DNA of 61,375 nt. It comes from Blautia sp. GTDB taxonomy: Bacteria; Bacillota; Clostridia; Lachnospirales; Lachnospiraceae. Shown here one piece after another: positions 17,567 to 27,362 of the stretch; position 1 is the first letter of the stretch, and the number at the start of each line of letters is the position of its first letter. The DNA is taken from positions 1-61,375 of the forward strand of contig JAMPFM010000006.1 in NCBI GenBank assembly GCA_023664455.1, in the 5' to 3' direction. The notes under the pieces were generated by a model that had not been told where the DNA came from, did not search any database, and worked only from the letters and a program-made list of their open reading frames with translations. The position numbers and the translations under genes were made by a program.

Positions 17567-18810
17567 GCGCATTAGCCAGAATCACCATACATTATATCGG
17601 ACAGGGCAGTTGTAATATCATTGAGACTTTTGACGGGGGCGGAAGCATCAGGACGCTTAGCGTCTGCGATATGGGCTCGGAAGGCGCGGAATGGGCAGGT
17701 TGCCATAAATGGCGGGATTTAGCGCCCACGAAACGGTTTGCATACAACCATTTGCTGAATAGTCTGCAAACCCGCGGCGGAAAGCTGGATATGCTTTCCT
17801 TATCCCATCTTGACAGCGACCATGTAAATATCATGGAAGAGATTCTCAGAGGGGAAATGGAAAAAGGGGAAGATACGCGGATTTTAAAATCCATCGACAA
17901 AGTTTATTTTGGCGGGACACCGTCATCTGCCTATAGTCTGAAAGGGCTTTCGGAGTGTTCCTATAAGACGTTAGGTAAAAAAAGCAATAGAAATGAAAAA
18001 GTACAGAAAATTGCAGAATTGTTGGAAGCAATGAAAATCCCGGAAGATCAGGTTTTTTTCTTATCCGGGTATTCCAATTACGGAGTGGGGAAGACCCCGG
18101 ATCATCATTGTCTTATGAAAGATACCGGTATTCCGGGCGGCTTTAAGTTGTATCTGCGGATGTGGGAAAACCGTATGTTTCAGTCCACGACCGGCGTTTA
18201 TACGGACGGAGGCGATATCAATAGTAATTCCTCCATCGTAGTCTGCGAGATTTATGCGGGCAGTGAGATACTTGCCGCGGTTATTTTTATGGGTGATGCG
18301 ACTTATCTGACCATGAGTGAAATTGTGAAAAAATATAACAATTACGATAATCCGCAAGAGGTGTTTCCTTTTCTTACGGCGCCGCAGAGAATCCTTGTAG
18401 CGCCGCATCATGGCTCGCTCAGGACGGCGTGCAGAGGTTTGCGGATAAAAGTAAAAAACAGCACGATTGCAGGTAGGCTTACGGATTTGATGCAGTTTTG
18501 CAATATCGTAAAGCCGACGACGGTAATCGCCAGCGCAAATTGTCCCCCCGATTATCCTTACAGACATCCGAGTGACAATGTTTTAGACAGGCTCTCCGGG
18601 AATCTGAATGATACGGGGCAGCATCTGAATAACGTATTTTGCTGTAATGAACAGACTTATGAATGGACCTATGTAAAACAGCAGATAGCCAAGGAAAAAT
18701 TTACGACTTATTACAGTCTGGAAGATGGGCAGGGCGGGTATCGTAAAGTCGTCATAGAGATCGATGCACAGACCCGGAAAGTTACGGTTTGTCCGCTAGA
18801 GGAGGCTTGA
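17563..18810 (+). CDS. ComEC-like metallo-beta-lactamase-fold hydrolase (operon gene 4)
   Basis: A 415-aa soluble protein with the whole motif series of the ComEC/Rec2 MBL domain. These are 'HYIGQGSCNII' at the start, the metal motif His82-x-Asp84-x-Asp86-His87 in 'SLSHLDSDHVN', 'NSNSSIVVCE', 'GDA' with Asp245, and 'APHHGS' with His282-His283. A late 'PYRHPSDNVLDRL' resembles the family's final motif. First-position Asp at residue 84 replaces the usual His of HxHxDH. Related domains act as nucleases or phosphodiesterases; here there is no membrane part. A GGAGGAGGG site precedes the GTG. It is the only protein of the operon with an obvious catalytic fold. Confidence 0.85.
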   Translation: MSALARITIHYIGQGSCNIIETFDGGGSIRTLSVCDMGSEGAEWAGCHKWRDLAPTKRFAYNHLLNSLQTRGGKLDMLSLSHLDSDHVNIMEEILRGEMEKGEDTRILKSIDKVYFGGTPSSAYSLKGLSECSYKTLGKKSNRNEKVQKIAELLEAMKIPEDQVFFLSGYSNYGVGKTPDHHCLMKDTGIPGGFKLYLRMWENRMFQSTTGVYTDGGDINSNSSIVVCEIYAGSEILAAVIFMGDATYLTMSEIVKKYNNYDNPQEVFPFLTAPQRILVAPHHGSLRTACRGLRIKVKNSTIAGRLTDLMQFCNIVKPTTVIASANCPPDYPYRHPSDNVLDRLSGNLNDTGQHLNNVFCCNEQTYEWTYVKQQIAKEKFTTYYSLEDGQGGYRKVVIEIDAQTRKVTVCPLEEA

Positions 18811-18813
18811 TAA

Positions 18814-21800
18814 ATGGGAGAGACATTCGAGATATCCAGTTTACGGCAGTATCTTGCGCAAATGGTCGGAGAGAATGTGGCGGATAGTATGATAGAACTG
18901 TTAGGCACAGATATCTATATCCCCGATGCGGCGGAAGAGGAAAAAGAAGATTACGAAGTGTGTGCGGGAAAATTTGAGTGGAAAGGCACCAGTTTTCAGA
19001 TTGAGATAAGAATGCGTTATCAGGAGGAAAGGTGTCTGATAGAAATAGAACAGATAACGGAATCCTTTGACTGGCAGGAATGGATGCCCGATGGCTGCAA
19101 TCTTCTTGCGCTCAATGCCGCCGGGGGATATGTAGACAGCGGAGTGCCTGTTATCAGCGGCAGGGTCAGGGATTTGGTTGTCCAGATAGATTCGGATTAT
19201 ATCTTAGGCACATTCAGTATGTGCCTTGAAGGTTCCAATGAGTTACTACTTAGGTTATTTCCAGAGTTAGCAGAAACTAACTATCTGGATTCCATGAGAT
19301 GGGGAGGGGATGGAATCGGCATTTTTGGCTCCCATGCCCAAATGAGTCTTTGGGCGAATGACAAAGATACCTATTGTGACTGCACGGCGGAGCTTGCTTT
19401 GATAGGGGATGGGGGTGAGGAACAGGTAGGATTGGAGTTTGAATATATGCAGATATGCATCGCCCTGGGGGTGGAAAATGCGGCAAGAATCTATTCCTAT
19501 ATTATCCCGGAAGAAGAACCGATTCCCAAGGTGGCGCAACTGCGTCTGGATTATTATGACAGCAGAAAAAGGCTGGGAATGGGCAGGGAAATTATCGTTC
19601 AGATACAGGAAAACGGGGACATACAGGCAGCACAGGATATGGCGGATTTCATAACAAGGATTACGAAGGACGATTTTATCCAATGGTTTGGAATGTCGCC
19701 TCTCCAATTTATTGAAAGATGCATAGACAACGATATGGAAAATGGCACAGTCGATACTCTGCCCATAGGGGAAGATCCCTTCCTTGAATTGTTATACTAC
19801 GATTTGTTCAATGCAACGGACGGTGTATTGGAGGCATATTTCCCTGTCCGCGCTTTGGTCTTCGGACAGTCCGTTCTGACGGCAAATTATCTGGCGTCGG
19901 GGTTTAGGCTGTGCATAGACTATTGGGTGTACAGGGAGATAGATGTAACCTATTATATCGAGTTTCCGGCGAATGCGGATTTAAGCAGGATATGTCAGGA
20001 AGTCTATGTGTATCGTAAAAGGTATTATGATATTTTCTCTATGGCAGTCGTGGAAGTTGTCGATACAGATGGCGATATGCAGATAAATCTACAGGAATCG
20101 TATGATGATGGGGGTGTGTTAGGCGAGTGTATAGAAGAATATGCAAAGTTGATTCTGGTAAGCGCAGGGAATGACAGAGAGCCTTTTCTAAATGGTGAGG
20201 GGTCTTTTCTAAAGGATGAGGAGCCCCTTTTGATCAAAGATTTCCGTGTCAGGGGCAATCTGCACACGATGAATCTGGATATGCAGATAACCGTAAATAC
20301 CGGGAAGTTTCTTCATTTGCGAGTCTCTTCCCTACTGACTTTGGTATTGGAAGAGCTTCAATTTATGATAGCGTATGAAAGGTCATTGAAAAAGATAGGT
20401 CTGGGCGCAAGAACGGCTTTAGCGCTGGGAGATGAGAAAGCGTCCCTCTATGCAGGCGCAGTCTATGAAGAGGGGCTGTTTACCTTCCGTCTGCATCTGC
20501 TGGATGGCAGTCTGTCCATATCGGGTCTGGTGGAGGCGGTTACCGGATGGAATATCCGGGATTATATAGACCTTGTGCTGGAAAATCTGGATATCATGTG
20601 GCGGCAGGAGAAGGATTGGTACTTCCGGGGACGGCTTGGAATGGCATTTACGCTGCCGGTATTAAACCGTGTAAAGTTATTCTTTGATTATGATATCAGC
20701 AGCCAGGATGGCATGACAAATGTGGCGTTACATGGCAGTTTCTATTTTTATCAGTTTATGATTGCTGCGGGGATTGCTTTTTCAGGGGATACGGCGTCGC
20801 AGTCCCCAACCTATACTTTCAGCCTGAAATTCCAGGATATGACTCTGGAAGCGGCATATACAGAGGACACGCTGCAATTTTCCCTATCGGATAATCTTAC
20901 GATAGGCAGTCTGATTAGCGCGTTGATGAAGCTGATTCGTCCTAATGTAGAGTACCGTCTGCCCTCGCCCTGGGATTTATTGAACCGGGTATCCCTGGGC
21001 GGGATTACCATCCTGATGAAGATGGGGGAAACCGGGAATGGTCTGGAGAAACCGAAAGAAATTGTCGTAAGAAAGTCGCTGGGAATCAATTTATTGGTGG
21101 CAAGGATTGAAGCGATTACCCTGCGCTATTATGTGGAAGAACCGGTAGAGCGGGATGAGCTGGGCGCATGGAGTGGCGAATACCGGGAAGTCGATGCGGC
21201 GAAAGACCGCTTTGAAGTGATTCTGGAAACTGGCGTTACGGAAAATGCAGAAAAAATAAAGGATACAGAAAATGTAGAGAATACGGAAAATACAGAAAAT
21301 GCGGAAAATCGCGGGCTGTCGGAAGAGCCACAGGAGTATCGCTGGGATTTGCTGCATGAACAGGCGCCGTCTCCGTTAGGGGATAAGCAGCCGGTAGTAA
21401 AGGTACATTCTTTTTCCATCGCAAGGAATGTGAATCTGGGGCAGCCGAAGAAAGATCAGACCTTGGAAAAAGTAGTGACAGAAATCGAACAGTCGCTGGA
21501 GGGCGGGGCTTTTTACGATGCCCAGACAGGGTGGTATGTCAGCGCAGAATTGACGATTGCCGACTCGCTTTTGGCATGGCTGTTATTCTATGACCCGGAA
21601 ATTTATGGATTTCAGGTGCGGTTTCAGGATAATCTGCTGCCCGGCATGAAAGGGCTGGACGTTACGCTGTACTACCGGAAAGTGACGGATGATATCGGCG
21701 TCTTTTATCTGAATGTCACCTTGCCAGAAATTTATCGTAAGTTACAGCTTGGAGCGTTTGAACTGACGATTCCAACGCTGGAAGCGTGGCTGTATACGAA

Positions 21801-24800
21801 TGGGAATTTCAAGATTGATCTTGGGTTTCCCCATAATGGTGATTTTTCCCAATCCTTTACGTTTGGCATGGGCGCCTGGCATGGCGCGGGCGGGGTTTAT
21901 TTCGGCTGCCTGAATGGGGATACTTCTACACAAACGCCGAAAATTTCTAACGGCTTTTTTGCTCCGGTCATTGAACTGGGCATCGGGCTTATGTTTGGCG
22001 TGGGAAAGGGCTTTCGTGCAGGTGTCTTGTCACTGGAAGCCTATCTGGAAGTTCGAGGGATTTTTGAAGGAGTGTTTGCCAGATTCCTGCCGGAAAACGG
22101 TGGGGAAAGCGCGCTATATTACCGCTGCATAGCGTCAGTATCTATCTATGGAAAAATTAGCGGGGAAGTCGATTTCAAGATTTTAAAAGCGGGATTTCTG
22201 CTGGAAGCGTCCGTGCGCGCTGCTGTGACGTTAGAAGCGGGAGAAGCGGCGCTGGTTGTTTTTGCCGCGTCCTTGACGGTCAAAGCTTATTTAAAAATTC
22301 TATTTATTCACTTGAGTTTTTCTTTCCATGTATCCTATGAAACCTCTTTTACGCTGGGAAAAAAGACGGATACACCTTGGCAGAAAGTAGAAGGAGCGCG
22401 GACCATTCCAGCGCGTCTTCTGACAGGATGTCTGTCGGAATGTCTGTCGGAAAGGGATATCGCGGAAGGGACATTTGACTGGCAGGTCGGAACGATTACA
22501 GAGGAGCCGGAGTTATTGGAAGCTGCGGTAATTCCTTATTTTACAGTCCGTAATCTTCCTGGCAGCTGGAGCGTTAGCAGGGGAAAAGAAATCCAGGATA
22601 CGGATTATAGGACGGCGTTTCTGACGGTCATGGATATGGACACACTGCGCCGGCTCGTGCGTCTGCTGGTAAAACGGGTGTTCAAGGCGGCGGGAGCGGA
22701 TGATACGATTACACTGGAAACGCTGGAAGGACTCATTCGGGAAGTGGAGGATGAAGATTCACCGGCTTTTACGTTAAAGCTGCTGGATGAATTTTTCCAG
22801 GATAATATCCGTATGATTCTGACAGCGCCGCAGGAAGAGGAAGAAAACGGGGAACAGGATAGCGCCGCGCTGCCGCTGCCGCCTCATCTGCTGTTATGCT
22901 GGAAGGGTGCAGAGGATAGCAATGTGGATGAGGAAGCGCGTGATTTGGCGGCATATTATCCGGTAGATGACGCCTGGCTGGAACAATTCCGCAGATATTA
23001 TGAAAAGCTGCAGCTTTTGCAAGATGCGCAACAGATAGAGCAGACGCAGGATATACAGGAAACACAGAATACACAGTCATTTGAGGCTATAATCTGGCAG
23101 GAATATATGCAGATGCTCACGAAACAGGCGCTGCGCACGGCATGGGAGCGTGCGCAGGAACTTGCCGGGGATTTTACGATTGAGGAATCCGGGTTGCGGA
23201 GGATGATGCAGACAGAAGTTACTGTAGACATGCTGCTTACTGCACTGGATGACCATACCGATACTTACCGTGCCATTTCTTCCAGATTCCTGTTAGGCGG
23301 AATGGAAATTCCGCAGGACGGGGAGCAGCAGGCAATATATGAGTGCATGGGGCAGCAGTTTCCATCGAAAGCGCCGGGCGGACAAGCCGCAGAGACGGCA
23401 CATATCCTAGAAGTCCGTGATTCCATCGCAGACCCGGCAGGATGGATATCCTTCGCCCAGGCAAAGATGTATCAAGGCAGACTGCTAAGGACGGATGAGC
23501 AGGATATCCTAAAGATTACGATTACCAATGCCCAGCTTGTCTACCCGGAAGAAGCGGCGGTAGTATTTGCGCCGGATGGGGAGCCTTGCCAGATTGCACC
23601 GGAGCAGGAGCGGGAAGGCGAGATTCCTCTAAACGCAGGGCAGCCGGTTTATGCAGGGGATGAAGAACAGCCTGTAGGATGGCTCTGGAAACCCTCTCTG
23701 CCGCTGCGGGGATTAGCGGGATATTCGTTAAGAGTGCAGGATTCTGTGGATATGCAAGGGAGCGCTGCGGATACGACGGATGATGCTGATTGGCGAGGAC
23801 GAGGAGCGGAAACGGATGATTCTGTCTGGCAGGGGCAGGAAGTTGAGACGGATGATTCTGCTTGGCAGGGGCTGGAAGCTGAGATAGAAGATTCTGTCTG
23901 GCGAGGACGGAAAACGAAGCAGGATGGCGGCGGGTTTGGAATCGGCGTCTTACTTGAATTTACGATAGCGCGCACAAATGCGGAGGGTGTGTATGCATTT
24001 TCCAGCATGGAAGAAGCGTCGCAGGGTAAGTTAAAAGAACTGTTGGCGGATGAAATACCGGAGTTTGGCTGCATACGGCTGCTGCTTCCATCCCAGCCGC
24101 AGCAAAACCGGAGTGATGCATGGTGGTATCAGAAAGATACGACTGTTGAGTTGTCGGTTTTCCGTTCAAATATATCTGATACCGTGCGTAAAAATAAAAC
24201 GGCTGTTTCCGGGGAGGAAGAGCCGGAAAGTTTGGTCTGGGAAAGTACGGAAGATATCGAAAAATTTCTTAGGCTGTTACAAATTTGTGCAGAAACCGGA
24301 GGCAGAGGGCATTACCTGTTTTGCGGGACGATTCCAGTATCCTGCTTTGGGGAAGATGGTTATCTGCGTGCAGGGCTTTTACTTGTGACGGACACAGGAA
24401 GTTTCGATGCGGCGGACGTGGTCTGGCTGGAAGAGGAATATGATGTCAATCATAGCGTTCCGGTTCTTGCGGGGGGCAATATTCCCCCGATGACGACTGT
24501 TAGTCTGCCCTTGGGGTGCGTGGGATTTACGATGGAACTAATACCGCAGGAAGAGGGAGGACAGGCGTTTTCCCTGATGCATTTTCGTACCGGCGAGACA
24601 GAAAACTTTGGGGAATCTTTGCGCTCCCTGCCGGTGTTGATGAAAGAAGACGGTGAATACTGGCGTTATGAACAGGTAATCCCGGTGGCAAAGCTGGCGG
24701 GTACAGAGGAAAATTACAATCCCTATGCAGGGATACTGCCAAAAGATTACGATGCCGGCGGGGAAAAGAAACGACTGTCCCTTCCGATCACCTTTTATTT

Positions 24801-27213
24801 AAGCGACGTGGTAGGGAACGCGTCGAAAGAGTCGGACAATCCTTTGCAGCTCGTGACAGGATATACGGACGTCCTGACTTCCATAACGGGATTTCCCAAT
24901 ACGGCGGCGGCTTATCTGATTGACAAGGGCGATAAAGAAAATACTTGTACGCTGCAGATTGTGGTTTCCTGTAATGGGCAAAGGAGCGGAAAATCTGAGG
25001 AAGCCGCCGGACTTGCAGAAAAAATTTATTATCAGCTTGCGCAGGCGGACGTCACCATAGAGGTGGAATGCAGTCTGACACAGGAAGCCTTTTTTCTGGA
25101 AAAAGAAAAGCTTCTCGCGTATTTACAGCAGCTTGGTCAGTGGTTGCGGGAGGAACAGGATCCGCCTCAGGAAGTGGTTTTTGATTTTCCTTTTTCCCAG
25201 CCGGACGAAACATTACGCGCAGAGCGAATCCTGCCGCTTAGGACTCTGGTAAGGTTTGCCAGGGATACCGCTTATGTGGAAAGCCGTAATCCGGCGGCCG
25301 CCGCCGTGGAAGCGGTTCTTACGCCCAAGGAAGAAACGGAATTGTTTGCCCATCGTCTGGAACAGGCGATACCGGGGTTGAAGGTATTGGAACAGCAGGG
25401 ACTGTACACGGGATTTTTCGGTGGAGAAGGTCTGCTGCATCTGGGAATGAAGATGGATAGGCTGGCGGATAGTATGTACGCCTTGCCGCCGTTAGCCAGA
25501 GAGCGTATGTCCAGAGAAAATATCCCGGTACACCTGTTTGATGGGGAAGAGACGCAGATGAATGCGTATGACATCGACTTAGAGCAGTGGGCAGCCGAGT
25601 TTCTGGCTTTTTATGAGACATTGCTTTCCAGTGAAACGCTGGCGGTATTGGCGAAGAGACAGGAAGATACGCAGGAAAAAGTACGAAAACTTCTGGAAGT
25701 AAAGCGCAGACTTGTCAGAGTCATATCCGATACAGTACAAAATGTGTTTGGCGCGCAGGATACTTACCGGGAGGAAGCGCGTACAGCGCTGGAAGATGAA
25801 CTGCTGAAAAACATTCAGGAAGGATTCCGTTTCTGCGGAATTGCGGCCTATGGATTAGAGCTGCCACAGGATATGGAATTTGACGGCGGTCTTAACCGGG
25901 AGGGCATGACGATAACCAAACTTACCGGGAAAGCGGCAATCGTTTTTGCCTATCCTTCCAACCCCTATGCAGTCAGCTCGGTATCCATGTCCGGGGTAGC
26001 GTATCAACCGATGTATTTAAGGGATAAGACAAACGACACATGGTATCGCATCGTGCGTCCGGCGAAAGAAGAACAGATTGCAGTTACAATCGATTTGGAA
26101 AAGGATGAGGAAGGCAATGAAATCTGCCTTCCGGTGCCGCTTAGGGAATACCCGAAACAGGCAGCACTTTGGACGCAGAGAGGTATTTTAGAAACTACGG
26201 AAGGTCTGGGGGAAATACCGGATTGGAGCTATTGTGTGGATATCGCCCTATCGGCTGTTGCGCAGGATACCTATACCTTGCAGTTATTCAGGAAAGAAGC
26301 AGACCGGGCTGTAGGAAATGGCGGGGATTTGTTTGAAGCACTGGCGTCTTTTATACAAAGCCGCGAGAAACTATATCAGGCAGTGACAGATCCGGACAGG
26401 ATTGTCCCGCTTCTGGAATGGTTTCTAGAACTGGCTGAGAAAATCGTCGCAGTCTGGCGGACGAATATCTGCAAAGAAGAGCCGCAGCAAGGCATTGTTT
26501 TTGACAGCAGATTTGATGAATCAGGCTTTTTGGAAAAAATAGAGGTACAGCAGCTACAACCAGCAGAACAATATCCGGTAATGACTTGTAGGGATAAAAA
26601 CGGCGTCGTCTATGAAATGACTGCAGAACAGTCGCCGGAGGGCATGGTTTATCGTCCGGCGGGCGGAAAGACGGATATCCTGGCGGGGGAAGAAATGATA
26701 GTATCCCTGGAGTTTCAGGGATTGTCACTATTACAGGATTGTCAGATGAAGAGTGGCATTTCCTGTGTGCGCAACCAATATTTTGAAGGCATTCCGATTC
26801 CTGCCACAGAAGCCTTCCTATACCGGACGCCCAGAAGTTGTTTCCCTGATTGGGTAAAACCCTTTTACCGGGTATCGGAAAGGCTGGATTGCGGTATCTG
26901 GAATCTGGAAAATTTAAATCAGGCAGTCCTCTCTTATGCCGAAGGATTGGATACGCAGATTTATGTATTCTGCCTGACTAGAATCGCAGACGGTCTGGAT
27001 TCCAGATTTCCAGTCAAAAACAGAATCCGCGGTCCTGTAGATGAAAGTGCGGTGCAGCGTCTGTATGAACAGGTGGAAAACTGGCGGCAGGAGGTTTTGA
27101 AAACCACGGACTGCGACGGATTTCTGGTGCAGTTGTCAGCATATGCCGACGCTCAGGCGTGGGAGCCGCTGCTGGAGGTGGAGCAGTTGTATTTTAGGAT
27201 GGGAAGCAGTTGA
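18814..27213 (+). CDS. 2799-aa giant protein of unknown function (operon gene 5)
   Basis: This gene is unrecognised and 8.4 kb long without interruption. There is no signal peptide, membrane helix or catalytic motif that I can name. Low-complexity linkers divide it into about four parts: an Asn/Glu/Thr-rich stretch near residues 809-833, a Gln-rich one near 1403-1420, and four 12-residue W-G repeats near 1660-1707. Around residues 940-1190 it is strongly beta-rich with many Gly and aromatic residues ('GVGKGFRAGVLSLEAYLEVRG'), like an extended beta-sheet protein. AGGAGG at 18800-18805 fixes the start. It closes the operon three bases after gene 4. Confidence 0.85.
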   Translation: MGETFEISSLRQYLAQMVGENVADSMIELLGTDIYIPDAAEEEKEDYEVCAGKFEWKGTSFQIEIRMRYQEERCLIEIEQITESFDWQEWMPDGCNLLALNAAGGYVDSGVPVISGRVRDLVVQIDSDYILGTFSMCLEGSNELLLRLFPELAETNYLDSMRWGGDGIGIFGSHAQMSLWANDKDTYCDCTAELALIGDGGEEQVGLEFEYMQICIALGVENAARIYSYIIPEEEPIPKVAQLRLDYYDSRKRLGMGREIIVQIQENGDIQAAQDMADFITRITKDDFIQWFGMSPLQFIERCIDNDMENGTVDTLPIGEDPFLELLYYDLFNATDGVLEAYFPVRALVFGQSVLTANYLASGFRLCIDYWVYREIDVTYYIEFPANADLSRICQEVYVYRKRYYDIFSMAVVEVVDTDGDMQINLQESYDDGGVLGECIEEYAKLILVSAGNDREPFLNGEGSFLKDEEPLLIKDFRVRGNLHTMNLDMQITVNTGKFLHLRVSSLLTLVLEELQFMIAYERSLKKIGLGARTALALGDEKASLYAGAVYEEGLFTFRLHLLDGSLSISGLVEAVTGWNIRDYIDLVLENLDIMWRQEKDWYFRGRLGMAFTLPVLNRVKLFFDYDISSQDGMTNVALHGSFYFYQFMIAAGIAFSGDTASQSPTYTFSLKFQDMTLEAAYTEDTLQFSLSDNLTIGSLISALMKLIRPNVEYRLPSPWDLLNRVSLGGITILMKMGETGNGLEKPKEIVVRKSLGINLLVARIEAITLRYYVEEPVERDELGAWSGEYREVDAAKDRFEVILETGVTENAEKIKDTENVENTENTENAENRGLSEEPQEYRWDLLHEQAPSPLGDKQPVVKVHSFSIARNVNLGQPKKDQTLEKVVTEIEQSLEGGAFYDAQTGWYVSAELTIADSLLAWLLFYDPEIYGFQVRFQDNLLPGMKGLDVTLYYRKVTDDIGVFYLNVTLPEIYRKLQLGAFELTIPTLEAWLYTNGNFKIDLGFPHNGDFSQSFTFGMGAWHGAGGVYFGCLNGDTSTQTPKISNGFFAPVIELGIGLMFGVGKGFRAGVLSLEAYLEVRGIFEGVFARFLPENGGESALYYRCIASVSIYGKISGEVDFKILKAGFLLEASVRAAVTLEAGEAALVVFAASLTVKAYLKILFIHLSFSFHVSYETSFTLGKKTDTPWQKVEGARTIPARLLTGCLSECLSERDIAEGTFDWQVGTITEEPELLEAAVIPYFTVRNLPGSWSVSRGKEIQDTDYRTAFLTVMDMDTLRRLVRLLVKRVFKAAGADDTITLETLEGLIREVEDEDSPAFTLKLLDEFFQDNIRMILTAPQEEEENGEQDSAALPLPPHLLLCWKGAEDSNVDEEARDLAAYYPVDDAWLEQFRRYYEKLQLLQDAQQIEQTQDIQETQNTQSFEAIIWQEYMQMLTKQALRTAWERAQELAGDFTIEESGLRRMMQTEVTVDMLLTALDDHTDTYRAISSRFLLGGMEIPQDGEQQAIYECMGQQFPSKAPGGQAAETAHILEVRDSIADPAGWISFAQAKMYQGRLLRTDEQDILKITITNAQLVYPEEAAVVFAPDGEPCQIAPEQEREGEIPLNAGQPVYAGDEEQPVGWLWKPSLPLRGLAGYSLRVQDSVDMQGSAADTTDDADWRGRGAETDDSVWQGQEVETDDSAWQGLEAEIEDSVWRGRKTKQDGGGFGIGVLLEFTIARTNAEGVYAFSSMEEASQGKLKELLADEIPEFGCIRLLLPSQPQQNRSDAWWYQKDTTVELSVFRSNISDTVRKNKTAVSGEEEPESLVWESTEDIEKFLRLLQICAETGGRGHYLFCGTIPVSCFGEDGYLRAGLLLVTDTGSFDAADVVWLEEEYDVNHSVPVLAGGNIPPMTTVSLPLGCVGFTMELIPQEEGGQAFSLMHFRTGETENFGESLRSLPVLMKEDGEYWRYEQVIPVAKLAGTEENYNPYAGILPKDYDAGGEKKRLSLPITFYLSDVVGNASKESDNPLQLVTGYTDVLTSITGFPNTAAAYLIDKGDKENTCTLQIVVSCNGQRSGKSEEAAGLAEKIYYQLAQADVTIEVECSLTQEAFFLEKEKLLAYLQQLGQWLREEQDPPQEVVFDFPFSQPDETLRAERILPLRTLVRFARDTAYVESRNPAAAAVEAVLTPKEETELFAHRLEQAIPGLKVLEQQGLYTGFFGGEGLLHLGMKMDRLADSMYALPPLARERMSRENIPVHLFDGEETQMNAYDIDLEQWAAEFLAFYETLLSSETLAVLAKRQEDTQEKVRKLLEVKRRLVRVISDTVQNVFGAQDTYREEARTALEDELLKNIQEGFRFCGIAAYGLELPQDMEFDGGLNREGMTITKLTGKAAIVFAYPSNPYAVSSVSMSGVAYQPMYLRDKTNDTWYRIVRPAKEEQIAVTIDLEKDEEGNEICLPVPLREYPKQAALWTQRGILETTEGLGEIPDWSYCVDIALSAVAQDTYTLQLFRKEADRAVGNGGDLFEALASFIQSREKLYQAVTDPDRIVPLLEWFLELAEKIVAVWRTNICKEEPQQGIVFDSRFDESGFLEKIEVQQLQPAEQYPVMTCRDKNGVVYEMTAEQSPEGMVYRPAGGKTDILAGEEMIVSLEFQGLSLLQDCQMKSGISCVRNQYFEGIPIPATEAFLYRTPRSCFPDWVKPFYRVSERLDCGIWNLENLNQAVLSYAEGLDTQIYVFCLTRIADGLDSRFPVKNRIRGPVDESAVQRLYEQVENWRQEVLKTTDCDGFLVQLSAYADAQAWEPLLEVEQLYFRMGSS
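23791..23934 (+). repeat. four 36-bp in-frame repeats in the giant gene
   Basis: Units begin with TGG at 23791, 23827, 23863 and 23899. They encode 12-residue units of the form W-[RQ]-G-x5-[DE]-D-S-[VA], the last one diverged. The period matches the 36-bp repeat in operon gene 3, although the sequences are unrelated. Confidence 0.85.
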
Positions 27214-27362
27214 TAATGATAGGATATGCGGAGTCATAGATAATTGTGAAACTAAGATTTTGCAGTCGTCGGAAAGAAGAAATTTAATGGAATTGTGATA
27301 GAAATACGGGGGTGATTGTGGTATTCTATTAGATATGTGAATAGGGAATTGAGGTGATGATT

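Noticed and set aside
10561-27213. Prophage tail or contractile injection module
   Set aside because: No sheath, tube, baseplate, ATPase, portal or lysis motif was recognised; lengths alone are not evidence.
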